Counted from the stretch's first letter, positions 1 through 9,160 are shown. The stretch: 64,000 nucleotides of DNA from Clostridiales bacterium (GCA_014799505.1 JAAVHV010000008.1:25722-89721), one strand, 5' to 3'. The notes: a model not told the origin generated them from the sequence alone. Made by a program: numbers and translations.

Positions 1-309
1 CAGCCCGCCCTGCTCTCCCACAAAATCGTCACGGAGCTGCTGCGGGAAGAGCTGGGCTTTGACGGCGTGGTCATCACCGACAGCTTGAAAATGCAGGCCA
101 TGACCGACCACTACGGCAGCGGCGACATCGCTGTGAGGGCCATCCAGGCGGGGGTGGATCTGCTGCTGTGCCCCCAAAACCTGGAGGAGGCCGTCAATGC
201 CCTCACCCAGGCGGTGGAGGATGGCACCGTCACCCAGGAGCGGCTGGACGAGAGCGTGCTGCGGGTACTGCGGCTGAAGATCGACCGGGGCATCATCCCC
301 ACAGAATAA
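1..309 (+). CDS. Beta-N-acetylhexosaminidase (GH3), C-terminal part
   Basis: This is the 3' end of a glycoside hydrolase family 3 gene that runs in from the left edge; about 102 residues are visible. The segment GFDGVVITDSLKMQAM carries the GH3 nucleophile aspartate in the TDSLKM motif, followed by the usual AIxAGVDLLL segment and a helical tail ending LRLKIDRGII. This form of the motif fits NagZ-like enzymes that release N-acetylglucosamine from peptidoglycan fragments. The N-terminal part, including any lipoprotein signal and the His-Asp general acid/base loop, lies outside the window, so specificity (NagZ or another GH3) is inferred. A terminator follows directly. Confidence 0.85.
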   Translation, partial: QPALLSHKIVTELLREELGFDGVVITDSLKMQAMTDHYGSGDIAVRAIQAGVDLLLCPQNLEEAVNALTQAVEDGTVTQERLDESVLRVLRLKIDRGIIPTE

Positions 310-311
310 GG

Positions 312-346
312 AACGGCCCGGAGGGGGCGCCCTCCGGGCCGTTTTG
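312..346. terminator. Bidirectional intrinsic terminator
   Basis: A 14-bp GC-rich stem (AACGGCCCGGAGGG and its complement) closes on a short GGCG loop and is followed by TTTT on the plus strand. The minus strand ends in AA...TT-rich sequence. It lies between the convergent GH3 gene and spoIIE and can serve both. Confidence 0.85.
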
Positions 347-2665
347 TCATGTTCTCACGTCCAACTTGATGGCGATGACCGTGCGGTCGTCCCCGCTGCC
401 CGAGCGCTCGCCGCTCTCCCGCAGCACCTGGGCCGCCAGCGCCTGGGGGGACAGCCCGTCGAAGTCGGCCAGCAGCCCGCGCACCCATCGGTCGTCCTTG
501 CCGGTGGTCACCCCGTCGCTGACCAGCAGGACGCAGTCCCCCGCGTCAAGCGACAAGGGAAAGGCGTCCGGCCCCGCCATCGCCCCCGCGGCCACCCCCG
601 CCGGCAGGGACTCGCCGCAGAGCCGCTCCACACTGCCGCCCCGGCGGAGATAGGTGGGCGCCGCCCCCAGCTTGTACACCGCGCTGGTCCCGCTGAACAG
701 GTCGATCTGGAGGAGATCCACCGTGGTGAATCCCCCCTCCTCCTCGCCCCGGAGGGCCAGGGCCTCGCCCACGGTGGTCAGCGCCTCCTCCGGCTCCAGC
801 CCCGCCCGGAGGAACTTCTCCATCAGACGCAGGGCCGTCTCGCTGTCCTCCCGGGCGGCGGGGCCGCTGCCCATGCCGTCGCACAGCAGGAAGTTCAGCT
901 TGCCGGAGTCGTCCTTGAACCACACCCCCGCGTCGCCGCTGACGCTCTGGCCCTGGCGGTCCGCCCCCGCCACCCCGGCAATGGCCATCAGGGGCTCCTT
1001 TTGGGTCAGGCGGGCGTATCCCCGGCAGCTGTCCGCGTCCCGCAGGGGACAGCCCAAAATGGCGGACAGGCGCCCGATCTCCCCCTCCCGGCTGAGCTGC
1101 TCCGCACCGGCGCCCTCTACCTCCAATTGCAGGTGGCCGTACTGGTCGGCGTACACCGTGCACCGGCCCTCCAGCCCCAGGGCGGCCAGACGCTGCTTCA
1201 CCAGCCGCTGGCGGCGCACGTCCACCGCCGGCTCCTGGGCCAGCTCCACCGCCGCCCGATCCAGCACCGAGGCCATGTGGCCGTACTGGGCGCACACCGC
1301 CGCCCGGCTCTCCCGCACCCGGCTGTCATACCGCCGCCGGCAGAGCAGGGCGGACAGTTCCCCATTGGCGGCCACCAGAAACGTCTCAAACCGGATGCAC
1401 CGGCTGGAGAAGTGGGGCGGGAAGTCCTCCAGCGCCCCCGCCCCCCGGTCCAGCATGGGGGTGAGCGCGTCGGCCAGGGCGGTCTTGGTGACCTGGTACT
1501 CCCGCTGCCAGCACCGCTCCTTCTGCTTGCACTTGACGCACACCCGATCCGCCGCCCGGTCGAAGATGCGGGCCGCGTCCCCGTCATTGGGGGCGGCTGG
1601 GGCCTGGAACGCCGTGCGCAGCCCCCCGGACACCGCCCGGAACGCCTCGGCGGTCTGCTTCAGGCGGTCGGCGGCAAATTTGCGGGCGTGGACGCTCTCC
1701 TCCTCTGGCTCCTCCTGGCGCACCAGGGCGGACAGCCGCCGGAGGAGCTTGTCCGGCAGCAGGAGGAATACGGCCGTCCCCGCCGCCAGCTCCCAGGCCG
1801 CGGCGCTCCCCGGCCCCAGCTCCCACGTCCACAGGATGGCCGCCGCCCCGCTCAGGGCATAGCCCGCGGCGCACATCAGGCGGCTCTGCTTCACAAAAAT
1901 CCCCGCGATCAGCCCCGGCAGGGCATAGACCAGGGTATAATAGGTGGGCAGTCCGGCGGAAAAGCCCATGGCCAGCCCCGCCGCCACCCCGGCGGCGGCC
2001 CCCAGGCCCACGCCGCCTTTCCATGCGGCGATAAGTACAATGGGCACGCACAGCACCCGGCCCAGCGAGTAGTCCCCCGCCACCGTCACCCGGGTGAGGG
2101 TCATCATCAGCGTAGCGGCCAGGGCGGCGCCTCCCGCCATCTGCCGCACCGAGATATCCCCTCCGGGGCGGCGCTTCTCCCAAAGATCGAACGCCTGACG
2201 GTACAGGTACACCGTCCCGTATGTGAGTACCACCTCGGTGATAAAGCCCACCGCCGATCCCCTGCCCCACCCGGCGGCGGACTGGTAGACAAAGCCCACC
2301 ATACCGTTGAGGGCGGCGGCTACGGTTGGCATAAACCAGGGGCGGTGGTAGATCTCGAACTCCCCCATGGCCAGGGCCACGGCGCACACCATCATGGAGG
2401 CGGCGATGTAGCGCAGGCCCTCCACCACCCCCCGGAAGGACAGGTAGCCCAGCGCCGCGCCCAGCAGGGCCGCGAACCCCTCCATCCCCGGCTGGCACAC
2501 CCCTACCAGCGCCAAGGCGAACAGGGAGTGCCCTCCCATCAGCTCCGCCCCCGCCAGCACTGCCGAGAGCAGGAAGCGCACCCCGCAGTCGGACAGCCGC
2601 ATGATCATCGGTACGGGCAGGCTTCGTCTCTGCTTTTCCCGTTTGGTTCCCTCGTTTGCCGTCAT
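347..2665 (-). CDS. spoIIE: Stage II sporulation protein E, PP2C-type phosphatase
   Basis: SpoIIE dephosphorylates the anti-anti-sigma factor SpoIIAA in the forespore and so activates sigma F; it also acts at the asymmetric septum. The 772-residue protein has a long N-terminal membrane region (about residues 20-310, many hydrophobic helices), a central linker with a CVKCKQKERCW cysteine segment, and a C-terminal PP2C domain. That domain carries the metal-binding motifs LLCDGMGSG, LVSDGVTTG and GSGDDRTV. The start is placed at the second in-frame Met because GGAGGG lies 7 nt upstream; an ATG 14 codons earlier has no such site. A TATAAT hexamer lies upstream on the minus strand (2735-2740), but I see no clear -35. 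Length matches the family (about 800). Confidence 0.93.
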   Translation of the reverse strand: MTANEGTKREKQRRSLPVPMIMRLSDCGVRFLLSAVLAGAELMGGHSLFALALVGVCQPGMEGFAALLGAALGYLSFRGVVEGLRYIAASMMVCAVALAMGEFEIYHRPWFMPTVAAALNGMVGFVYQSAAGWGRGSAVGFITEVVLTYGTVYLYRQAFDLWEKRRPGGDISVRQMAGGAALAATLMMTLTRVTVAGDYSLGRVLCVPIVLIAAWKGGVGLGAAAGVAAGLAMGFSAGLPTYYTLVYALPGLIAGIFVKQSRLMCAAGYALSGAAAILWTWELGPGSAAAWELAAGTAVFLLLPDKLLRRLSALVRQEEPEEESVHARKFAADRLKQTAEAFRAVSGGLRTAFQAPAAPNDGDAARIFDRAADRVCVKCKQKERCWQREYQVTKTALADALTPMLDRGAGALEDFPPHFSSRCIRFETFLVAANGELSALLCRRRYDSRVRESRAAVCAQYGHMASVLDRAAVELAQEPAVDVRRQRLVKQRLAALGLEGRCTVYADQYGHLQLEVEGAGAEQLSREGEIGRLSAILGCPLRDADSCRGYARLTQKEPLMAIAGVAGADRQGQSVSGDAGVWFKDDSGKLNFLLCDGMGSGPAAREDSETALRLMEKFLRAGLEPEEALTTVGEALALRGEEEGGFTTVDLLQIDLFSGTSAVYKLGAAPTYLRRGGSVERLCGESLPAGVAAGAMAGPDAFPLSLDAGDCVLLVSDGVTTGKDDRWVRGLLADFDGLSPQALAAQVLRESGERSGSGDDRTVIAIKLDVRT

Positions 2666-2761
2666 GGCGCATCCCTCCGTGGTCAAGTCATAAGTACAAA
2701 GTTCCATATTATGGTAACTCCGTCATTATAGGCCAGGCCCATTGGAAAAGGCAGTCGGAAC

Positions 2762-2790
2762 TTGCCTTTTGCGCAAAGAAATGCTATGAT
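2762..2790 (+). promoter_or_regulatory. Sigma-A promoter of dusB operon
   Basis: TTGCCT (2762-2767), 17-nt spacer, TATGAT (2785-2790). It lies 34 nt before the dusB start codon. Confidence 0.65.
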
Positions 2791-2823
2791 ATAAAATCAT
2801 TTTGATTAAACAAGGAGGGGCCC

Positions 2824-3819
2824 ATGAAAATCGGCAATGTGGAGCTGAATACCCGGCTGGCCCTGGGCCCCATGGCGGGGGTGACCGACCTGGCCTTCCG
2901 CACGGTGTGCCGGGAGCTGTCCGGGTGCTATACCGTGTCTGAGATGGTCAGCGCCAAGGCCCTGTGTTATGGGGACAAAAAGACCCCCACCCTGTTAAAG
3001 CTGGGGGAGGGGGAGCATCCCGCCGCCGTCCAGATCTTCGGCTGCGACGAGCCGTTTATGGAGAAGGGCGCGGCCCTGGCCCTGGAGGGCTCGGGGGCGG
3101 ACATCATCGACATCAACATGGGCTGCCCCGTCCCCAAGGTGGCAAACTCCGGGGACGGCTCCGCCCTCATGCGGGATCCGGACAAGGCCCAGCGCGTGGC
3201 GGCGGCGGTGGTGCGGGGGGCAGCGGGGAAGCCCGTCACCGTCAAGTGCCGCCTGGGCTGGGACAAGGGCTCCATCAACTGCGTGGAGTTCGCAAAGCGC
3301 ATGGAGGACGCGGGGGTGTCCGCCGTGGCCGTCCACGGGCGGACGAAAACCCAGATGTACTCCGGCAGCGCCAACTGGGACTACATCCGGGAGGTAAAAA
3401 AAGCCGTGTCCATCCCGGTGATCGCCAACGGGGACGTGTTCAGCGCCCGCGACGCGGTGCGGATCTTGACCTATACCGGCGCGGACATGGCCATGGTGGG
3501 TAGGGGGGCCTTCGGCAACCCGTGGCTGCTGGAGCAGTGCGCCGCCGCCCTGGAGGGAAAAGAAATCCCGCCCCTGCCCCCGCTGTCAGCGCGGATGGAC
3601 ACGGCGGCGCGGCAGTTCGAGCTGGCCCTGGCCCACAAAGGGGAGAAGATCGCCTGCCTGGAGATGCGCAAGCACCTGGCCTGGTATCTCAAGGGCGTGC
3701 CCTACGCCTCCTACTGGAAGGAGCGGGCCTGCAAAATTTCCACCCCAGAGGAATTCCATCAGGTGGTCGCCGGCATCAAGCGGGATCTCTCCGACCCGGA
3801 GGAAGCAGTTCATGGGTAA
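2824..3819 (+). CDS. dusB: tRNA-dihydrouridine synthase
   Basis: FMN-dependent enzyme that reduces uridines in the tRNA D-loop. The 331-residue protein has the TIM-barrel start [15 protein letters not shown], the catalytic-cysteine motif [10 protein letters not shown] (Cys101), the [11 protein letters not shown] segment and the FMN phosphate loop IANGDVFS...[10 protein letters not shown], all as in the DusB group. Its length is normal. The start ATG has AGGAGGGG directly upstream. It is the first gene of a three-gene unit: its end overlaps the next gene by 8 bp, so translation is probably coupled. Confidence 0.95.
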   Translation: MKIGNVELNTRLALGPMAGVTDLAFRTVCRELSGCYTVSEMVSAKALCYGDKKTPTLLKLGEGEHPAAVQIFGCDEPFMEKGAALALEGSGADIIDINMGCPVPKVANSGDGSALMRDPDKAQRVAAAVVRGAAGKPVTVKCRLGWDKGSINCVEFAKRMEDAGVSAVAVHGRTKTQMYSGSANWDYIREVKKAVSIPVIANGDVFSARDAVRILTYTGADMAMVGRGAFGNPWLLEQCAAALEGKEIPPLPPLSARMDTAARQFELALAHKGEKIACLEMRKHLAWYLKGVPYASYWKERACKISTPEEFHQVVAGIKRDLSDPEEAVHG

Positions 3820-4486
3820 GTGCAAGCTTTCCGAACTCACCGCCGCTTTTTTGGCAGTGGAGGGCATTTTATACGTCTCTTTCCTGCACATGGATCTCAC
3901 CGGCTATGGTGGGGACACAGTCCCCGTCAAATACGCGGGTATCCTGCTGTGCCTGGCCTTCGCCCTGCTGTGCGCCCTGCGGGGCGGCGACTGGTTGGTT
4001 CCCATTGCCCTGGCCCTCACCGCCGGGGCGGACTGGTTCCTGCTGGTGCGAAACGACTGCTACGCCCTGGGGATCGTTCTGTTTTTGTGCGTCCAGACGG
4101 TCTATTTTCTCCGCCTGCGCCGCGCCGGGGCGGGGAGCGGCTATTTCCTCCGCTGCGGACTGGCCCTGGGGGCGGGGCTGGCGGTGTACGCCGCCGGGAT
4201 GGCCACCCCACTGAACCTGCTGGCGGCGCTGTACTTCTCCCAGCTTTTGTCCAACACCGCCCTGGCCTGGACGATGAAGGGCAAACCCTGGCGGCTGTTT
4301 GCCCTGGGGCTCACCCTGTTCGTGGGGTGTGATGCCTGCGTGGGGCTGTTCAACGCCCTGCCTGCCGCGTCTCCCCTGTTCCCCGCCGCGTCCGTGGGGA
4401 TGTGGCTGTTCTATCTGCCCTCCCAGGTTCTCATCGCCCTGTCCGCCCTGCCCGAAAAGGAGGTATCTCATGAAGAAAACCAGTAA
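3812..4486 (+). CDS. YhhN-like integral membrane protein
   Basis: A 224-residue protein with about eight hydrophobic helices and almost no soluble part. The segment [33 protein letters not shown] resembles the conserved core of the YhhN family (TMEM86/lysoplasmalogenase-like), which has an Asp-rich motif followed by a GxxxFxxxQ helix. Lysoplasmalogenase activity is known for animal members; for this bacterial protein function is unknown. It overlaps dusB by 8 bp and the next membrane gene by 17 bp, so the three form one operon. The family call is from recall of motif style only. Confidence 0.6.
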   Translation: MGKCKLSELTAAFLAVEGILYVSFLHMDLTGYGGDTVPVKYAGILLCLAFALLCALRGGDWLVPIALALTAGADWFLLVRNDCYALGIVLFLCVQTVYFLRLRRAGAGSGYFLRCGLALGAGLAVYAAGMATPLNLLAALYFSQLLSNTALAWTMKGKPWRLFALGLTLFVGCDACVGLFNALPAASPLFPAASVGMWLFYLPSQVLIALSALPEKEVSHEENQ

Positions 4487-5135
4487 ACCCCTCTCCATCC
4501 TCCTGGCCGTCATGATGGCCCTGGCCCTGCTCACCGGAGCTATTGCCGCGCCCATCCTGTGCCGCCCCTTTTACTATGCCCACATCGGCCCGCTGGCGCT
4601 GGAGGAGCGCACCGGCCTGACCCAAGATGAGATCAAAACCGCCTACGGCGAGATGCTGGACTACTGCCTGGGCCAGCGCCCCGATTTCTCCACCGGCGTG
4701 CTGAAGTGGTCTGACAGCGGCAGGAGCCACTTCACCGACGTGCGGGGGCTGTTCCTGCTGGATCTGACCGCGCTGGCCTGTTCCCTGGGGCTGCTGGCGG
4801 CGCTGGCTTACCTGATCTGGCGGGGTCGGATGAGGCCCGCCCGCCTGCTGGGCCGGGGGCCCGCCTTCTGGGCGGGGGCCGGACTGGGTGGCGTGTTCCT
4901 CCTCATCGCCGCCCTGGCCGCCCTGGATTTTGACCGGGCCTTCGTGGTGTTTCACGCCCTGTTTTTCCCCGGCAAGGACAACTGGCAGTTTGATCCCGCA
5001 CAGGATCAGATCATCAACATCCTGCCCGAAGCGTTTTTCCGCGACTGCGCCATCCTGATTTTGGCCATCCTGGTGCTGGGCTGCGCCGCCCTCATCGCGC
5101 TTGACCTCACCCGCACAAAATCAAAGAAAATTTAG
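4470..5135 (+). CDS. Lit/TIGR01906 (DUF1461) family membrane protein
   Basis: A 221-residue membrane protein: a helix at residues 7-27, an outside segment, then three further helices. It has the features of the TIGR01906/DUF1461 family: a GRSHFTDVRGLFLLD motif before helix 2, and a FHALFFPGKDNWQFDP...INILPEAFF segment between helices 3 and 4. Members characterised in Enterococcus and Bacillus (Lit) move an acyl chain within lipoproteins to make lyso-form lipoproteins and depend on two conserved histidines, which fit HF in the first motif and FH in the second. Whether this homolog has that activity is inference. The start ATG is at 4470 with AGGAGG 6 nt upstream. Its stop codon touches the lexA SOS box. 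Confidence 0.7.
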   Translation: MKKTSKPLSILLAVMMALALLTGAIAAPILCRPFYYAHIGPLALEERTGLTQDEIKTAYGEMLDYCLGQRPDFSTGVLKWSDSGRSHFTDVRGLFLLDLTALACSLGLLAALAYLIWRGRMRPARLLGRGPAFWAGAGLGGVFLLIAALAALDFDRAFVVFHALFFPGKDNWQFDPAQDQIINILPEAFFRDCAILILAILVLGCAALIALDLTRTKSKKI

Positions 5136-5147
5136 AACGAACGTTTG
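5134..5147 (+). promoter_or_regulatory. LexA-binding SOS box of lexA
   Basis: AGAACGAACGTTTG fits the Gram-positive SOS pattern CGAAC-N4-GTTYG except for its first base. It overlaps the -35 hexamer of the lexA promoter, as expected for autorepression. The same 13 bases (AGAACGAACGTTT) recur on the opposite strand in the uvrB promoter at 37055-37067. Confidence 0.8.
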
Positions 5148-5173
5148 ACATTTCGAACGCTCTGTGTTATAAT
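5145..5173 (+). promoter_or_regulatory. Sigma-A promoter of lexA
   Basis: Consensus TTGACA (5145-5150), 17-nt spacer, TATAAT (5168-5173). Transcription would start near 5180, which leaves a leader of about 260 nt filled mostly by a MITE-like element. Confidence 0.85.
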
Positions 5174-5188
5174 GCTGACATGAGCTGA

Positions 5189-5349
5189 GGAAGGGCTGAT
5201 TAAATCGCCAAAAGCGATTTGCGAGAAATTTTGCGGCCACAAGGAGGCGTGATTTTGCGGGCATACTTGTGTGTATGGCAAAAAATCACAACGAACTTGT
5301 GGCGCAAAAGGGCCGCAAAGCGCCGCAGGCGCATTTAATCAGTGCTTCC
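5189..5349. repeat. MITE-like element with terminal inverted repeats
   Basis: The ends GGAAGGGCTGATTAAAT (5189-5205) and ATTTAATCAGTGCTTCC (5333-5349) are inverted repeats matching at 15 of 17 positions. Further nested complementarity lies inside: GCGGCCACAAG near 5233 with CTTGTGGCGC near 5296, and AAATCGC/GCGATTT. The 161-bp unit has no coding potential and sits between the lexA promoter and its start codon. The size and end structure suggest a non-autonomous mobile element or a structured repeat. No second copy is seen in the window and I could not define a clear target duplication. Confidence 0.5.
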
Positions 5350-5438
5350 CTAAGATACGCCTGTTGCAGACCGTAAGGCACAGCCGAAAACGTTCAGCGT
5401 CCCCCCGTCACGGGACGACTTTGGAAGGAGCTTGCACC

Positions 5439-6041
5439 ATGGCTAAATTGACCCCAAAACAGCAGCAGATCTACGACTATATCCTGGCCTTTGCCGATGA
5501 ACACGGCTATCCCCCCTCGGTGCGGGAGATCGCCGAGGCCGTGGGGCTGAAGTCCCCCGCCACCGTCCACTTCCACCTGAAGGGCCTGCGGGAGGCGGGC
5601 TGCATCTCCCAGGCCGAGGGCAAGACCCGGGCCATCACCATCACCGACCCCGCCCACGGCCGCAAAGATCAGGTGCCCCTGGTGGGTTATGTGGCGGCGG
5701 GTTCCCCCATTCTGGCACAGGAGAACATCGAGGAATACCTCACCTTTGACACCGGCGGCCTCACCGGAGAGCACTTCGCCCTTAAGGTTCGGGGCGAGTC
5801 CATGATCGAGGCGGGCATACTCCCCGGCGACCTGGTGGTGATCCACCAGCAGCATCTGGCCCGCAATGGCGATATCGTGGTGGCGCTGTTCGAGGACGAG
5901 GCCACCGTCAAGACCTTCCGCCGGGAGAGCGACGGCCACATCTGGCTTTATCCCGAGAACTCCAGTCCGGAATATCAGCCCATCGACGGCGAGGGCTGCT
6001 CCATCCTGGGCCGTGTGGTGGCGGTCATCCGCCGCTATTGA
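5439..6041 (+). CDS. lexA: LexA repressor of the SOS response
   Basis: A 200-residue transcriptional repressor that cleaves itself when RecA is activated by DNA damage. Residues 1-70 form the winged HTH (PSVREIAEAVGLKSPATVHFHLKGL). The Ala87-Gly88 cleavage site lies in GYVAAGSP. The catalytic dyad is Ser121 (RGESMIEAG) and Lys158 (ATVKTF). Length is typical. The ATG at 5439 is chosen because GGAAGGAG lies upstream and the protein then starts MAKLTPKQQQIY like its relatives; the longer in-frame extension runs into the MITE-like leader. It is autoregulated through the box at 5134-5147. Confidence 0.97.
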   Translation: MAKLTPKQQQIYDYILAFADEHGYPPSVREIAEAVGLKSPATVHFHLKGLREAGCISQAEGKTRAITITDPAHGRKDQVPLVGYVAAGSPILAQENIEEYLTFDTGGLTGEHFALKVRGESMIEAGILPGDLVVIHQQHLARNGDIVVALFEDEATVKTFRRESDGHIWLYPENSSPEYQPIDGEGCSILGRVVAVIRRY

Positions 6042-6066
6042 CCCGTCCCCCGTATGTTACCGTCAG

Positions 6067-6096
6067 GCGCCCCCGCTTTCATGGAAGCGGGGGCGC
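6067..6096 (+). other. Hairpin downstream of lexA
   Basis: A 12-bp stem GCGCCCCCGCTT / AAGCGGGGGCGC with a 6-nt loop lies 25 nt after the lexA stop. There is no T tract, so it may be a weak or factor-assisted terminator. Confidence 0.45.
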
Positions 6097-6136
6097 AAGC
6101 GCGTTAAGGGAAAGGGCTGAATCATATAAAAAAGGG

Positions 6137-6165
6137 TTGCAACTAAAACGGTTATAAGGTAAAAT
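6137..6165 (+). promoter_or_regulatory. Sigma-A promoter of malQ
   Basis: TTGCAA (6137-6142), 17-nt spacer, TAAAAT (6160-6165), about 118 nt before the malQ start. Confidence 0.6.
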
Positions 6166-6282
6166 AGTTAATTGCAAAAGGGATGGGTGTCCGCGGCCGT
6201 TGAGGCGTCGTCTGGCCGAGCCGGGCCGTGTTCCACGCCCGTCCGATTGACCAAAATCCATTGAGAAAGGGGATTTCACAAC

Positions 6283-7782
6283 GTGAGAACAGCGGGAATC
6301 CTGATGCCCATCTCCTCTCTGTCCTCTCCTTACGGTATCGGTACGCTGGGCGCGGCCGCCCGGGAATTCGCGGACTTTCTGGCGGCGGCGGGGCAGACCT
6401 ATTGGCAGGTTCTGCCCATCTGTCCTACCAGCTACGGCGACTCCCCCTATCAGTCCTTCTCCTCCTTTGCCGGCAACCCCTATTTCATCGACCTGGACGA
6501 TCTGGCGGCGGACGGGCTGCTGAAGCCGGACGAATACCAGGATCTGAACTGGGGCGGCAACCCGCAGAGCGTGGATTATGGCCTGATGTACATTACCCGG
6601 TATCAGGTGTTGAAAAAGGCGGCCCACCGTTTGCTGGCCAATCCGCCCCGTGAGTACAAAATGTTCTGCAAAACCTCCACCTGGCTGGACGATTACGCCC
6701 TGTTCATGGCCTTGAAAGATAAGCACGGCGGCGCGTCCTGGTTCACCTGGGAGCCGGACATCCGGCTGCGCCGCAAGTCCGCCCTGGCCGCCGCCCAAAA
6801 GGAACTGGCGGACGAGGTCGACTTCTGGAAAGCGGTCCAGTTCCTGTTCATCCGCCAATGGAACGCCTTAAAGACCTATGCCAACGGGCTGGGGATCTCC
6901 ATCATCGGCGACGTCCCCATCTATGTATCCGGGGACAGCGCCGACGTCTGGGCCAACCCCGATCAATTCCAGCTGGACGAGAACGGCCTGCCCACCGAGG
7001 TGGCGGGCTGTCCCCCTGACGGCTTCTCCGCCGACGGCCAGCTGTGGGGCAATCCGCTGTTCAACTGGGATCGGATGAAGCAGGACGGCTACCAGTGGTG
7101 GCTGCGGCGGATCGCGTTCCAGTTCCAGCTCTACGATACCCTGCGCATCGACCACTTCCGGGGCTTCGACGCCTACTACGCCATTCCCTACGGGGACACC
7201 ACCGCCAAAAACGGCCGCTGGCGTCCCGGTCCCGGCCTGGATTTCTTCAAGGCCGTCAACGCGCGGCTGGGCGAGCAGGATATCATCGCCGAGGATCTGG
7301 GCTTCCTCACCGACTCGGTGCGCGAGCTGCTGCGGGACACCGGCTATCCCGGCATGAAGGTGTTGGAGTTCGCCTTTGACAGCCGGGACTCCGGCAGCGA
7401 TTATCTGCCCCACTGCTATCCGACCCACTGCGTGGCGTATACCGGCACCCATGACAACGACACCATCCTGGGCTGGATGGCCACCGCCCCCAAAAAGGAC
7501 GTATCCTTCGCCAAGGCGTACCTCCGTCTGTCCGGCCGGGAGGGCTACCACTGGGGCATGATGCGCGGCGCCTGGGCGTCTCCCGCCGATCTGGCGATCA
7601 TGCAGGCCCAGGATCTGCTGGGCCTGGGCACCGAGGCCCGGATGAACATCCCCTCCACCCTGGGCGAGAACTGGAAATGGCGGGCTCTGCCCGGCGTATT
7701 TACCCCCCAGCTTGCCAAGCGGCTGTACCGGGAGATGCAGGTCTACCAGCGCCTGCCTAAGAAAGCGGTCAAAACCAAATGA
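6283..7782 (+). CDS. malQ: 4-alpha-glucanotransferase (amylomaltase, GH77)
   Basis: Moves alpha-1,4-glucan segments between maltodextrins in the cytoplasm during starch or glycogen use. The 499-residue protein has all GH77 hallmarks: the start GILMPISSLSSPYGIGTLG, the nucleophile Asp290 in LRIDHFRGFD, the acid/base Glu337 in IIAEDLGFLT and the transition-state Asp391 in TGTHDNDT. Length is typical for the bacterial enzyme. The start is GTG with GAAAGGGG about 8-12 nt upstream. No maltose transporter genes lie next to it, but a sugar-importer type ATPase gene is convergent just downstream. Confidence 0.96.
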   Translation: MRTAGILMPISSLSSPYGIGTLGAAAREFADFLAAAGQTYWQVLPICPTSYGDSPYQSFSSFAGNPYFIDLDDLAADGLLKPDEYQDLNWGGNPQSVDYGLMYITRYQVLKKAAHRLLANPPREYKMFCKTSTWLDDYALFMALKDKHGGASWFTWEPDIRLRRKSALAAAQKELADEVDFWKAVQFLFIRQWNALKTYANGLGISIIGDVPIYVSGDSADVWANPDQFQLDENGLPTEVAGCPPDGFSADGQLWGNPLFNWDRMKQDGYQWWLRRIAFQFQLYDTLRIDHFRGFDAYYAIPYGDTTAKNGRWRPGPGLDFFKAVNARLGEQDIIAEDLGFLTDSVRELLRDTGYPGMKVLEFAFDSRDSGSDYLPHCYPTHCVAYTGTHDNDTILGWMATAPKKDVSFAKAYLRLSGREGYHWGMMRGAWASPADLAIMQAQDLLGLGTEARMNIPSTLGENWKWRALPGVFTPQLAKRLYREMQVYQRLPKKAVKTK

Positions 7783-7784
7783 GA

Positions 7785-7819
7785 AGAGCGGCACGCCTGA
7801 GGCGTGCCGCTCTTTTTTC
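7785..7819. terminator. Bidirectional terminator, malQ / ATPase gene
   Basis: A perfect 13-bp stem (AGAGCGGCACGCC, TGA loop, complement) is followed by TTTTTT on the plus strand. It separates two convergent genes. Confidence 0.85.
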
Positions 7820-7833
7820 TTTGCTGTTTGGAA

Positions 7834-9024
7834 TTAGAACTCCAGATTCTTGCCGTCCTTGTCGAAGACATGGCACACATTGCCGCTGAAGGTCAGATTC
7901 AGCTTGTCGCCGGAGTGGTAAGAGTCGATGCGCTCACCATCGGCATCCATGGTGGGAACGATCACGACCACATCCTTGCCGTTGGCGTTGGCGTGGAAAT
8001 GAACCTCGCTGCCCATCAGCTCGGACACCTCGATAACGGCGGACAGGGTGTTGGCCGAATCCTTGGACAGCACCATGTGGCTGGGACGAACGCCCATGGT
8101 GACATCCTGCGCGGCCACCTTCTTGGCGGACAGATTCTTCTGCTTCTCCTCGGAGAGAACCACCTTGCAGCCGCCCACGGACACGGCGTACTTGCCGCCC
8201 TCGTTGACCAGCTTGGCGTCGAAGAAGTTCATCTGCGGGGTGCCGATGAAGCCGGCCACGAACAGGTTGGCGGGATGGTCGAACACCTCCTGGGGAGTGC
8301 CGATCTGCTGGATGAAGCCGTCCTTCATGATGACGATACGGTCGCCCAGGGTCATGGCCTCGGTCTGGTCATGAGTGACGTACATGAAGGTGGTGTTGAT
8401 CTTCTGGCGGAGCTTGATGATCTCGGCGCGCATCTGGTTACGGAGCTTGGCGTCCAGGTTGGACAGCGGCTCGTCCATCAGCAGCACCTTGGGCTCACGG
8501 ACGATGGCGCGGCCGATGGCCACACGCTGACGCTGACCGCCGGACAGAGCCTTGGGCTTACGATCCAGATACTGGGTGATGTCCAGGGTCTCAGCCGCCT
8601 CGCGCACAGCCTTGTCGATCTGATCCTTGGGCATCTTGCGGAGCTTCAGGGGGAATGCCATGTTCTCATACACGGTCATGTGGGGGTACAGAGCGTAGCT
8701 TTGGAACACCATGGCGATGTCGCGATCCTTGGGGGCGACGTCGTTCATCAGCTTGCCGTCGATGTACAGCTCGCCGCCGGAAATCTCCTCCAGGCCGGCC
8801 ACCATGCGCAGGGTGGTGGACTTGCCGCAGCCGGAGGGGCCGACCAGCACGATGAACTCCTTGTCCGCGATCTCCAGATTGAACTTCTGGACGGCGATGA
8901 CGCCCTCGTCCGTGACCTGCAGATTGGTCTTCTTCTCGGGCTCGCCCTTCTTCTTCTTCGCCTTCTTCTGGTCGCCGCTGTGGGGATAGATCTTCATGAT
9001 GTTCTTCAGGGACAAACCGGCCAT
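7834..9024 (-). CDS. Carbohydrate ABC importer ATPase (UgpC/MsmK type)
   Basis: Energises sugar importers of the CUT1 class. The 396-residue protein has Walker [11 protein letters not shown]-loop [10 protein letters not shown], signature LSGGQRQR, Walker [13 protein letters not shown] and switch His in THDQTEA, followed by a C-terminal regulatory OB-fold (about residues 235-396). Unlike the textbook MsmK, about 25 residues rich in Lys and Gln (around [13 protein letters not shown]) are inserted after the first beta strand. No permease or binding-protein genes lie beside it, so it is probably a shared ATPase for several transporters. The start follows the family pattern ([13 protein letters not shown]); no strong ribosome-binding site precedes it, so the exact start is less sure. 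Confidence 0.9.
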   Translation of the reverse strand: MAGLSLKNIMKIYPHSGDQKKAKKKKGEPEKKTNLQVTDEGVIAVQKFNLEIADKEFIVLVGPSGCGKSTTLRMVAGLEEISGGELYIDGKLMNDVAPKDRDIAMVFQSYALYPHMTVYENMAFPLKLRKMPKDQIDKAVREAAETLDITQYLDRKPKALSGGQRQRVAIGRAIVREPKVLLMDEPLSNLDAKLRNQMRAEIIKLRQKINTTFMYVTHDQTEAMTLGDRIVIMKDGFIQQIGTPQEVFDHPANLFVAGFIGTPQMNFFDAKLVNEGGKYAVSVGGCKVVLSEEKQKNLSAKKVAAQDVTMGVRPSHMVLSKDSANTLSAVIEVSELMGSEVHFHANANGKDVVVIVPTMDADGERIDSYHSGDKLNLTFSGNVCHVFDKDGKNLEF

Positions 9025-9160
9025 AAGTACCCGACTTTGATGGAGCGGCCTCCGCCATCTCCACCTCATTCCCGGACGCATATGTTCCGGGAACCTTGCG
9101 ACAGGTCTCCACACTGCCGCACCGCAAGTCGCAGCGGTATTTTTCCTCCTTTTTTCAGTA

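Noticed and set aside
344-2731. 795-codon open frame antisense to spoIIE
   Set aside because: Product is low-complexity, rich in His, Gln, Gly and Pro. It mirrors the spoIIE codons in this GC-rich DNA and has no ribosome-binding site.
9025-9114. 30-residue N-terminal extension of the sugar-importer ATPase
   Set aside because: The extension is Arg/Trp-rich and unlike the family, which starts MAxLSLKxIxKxY.
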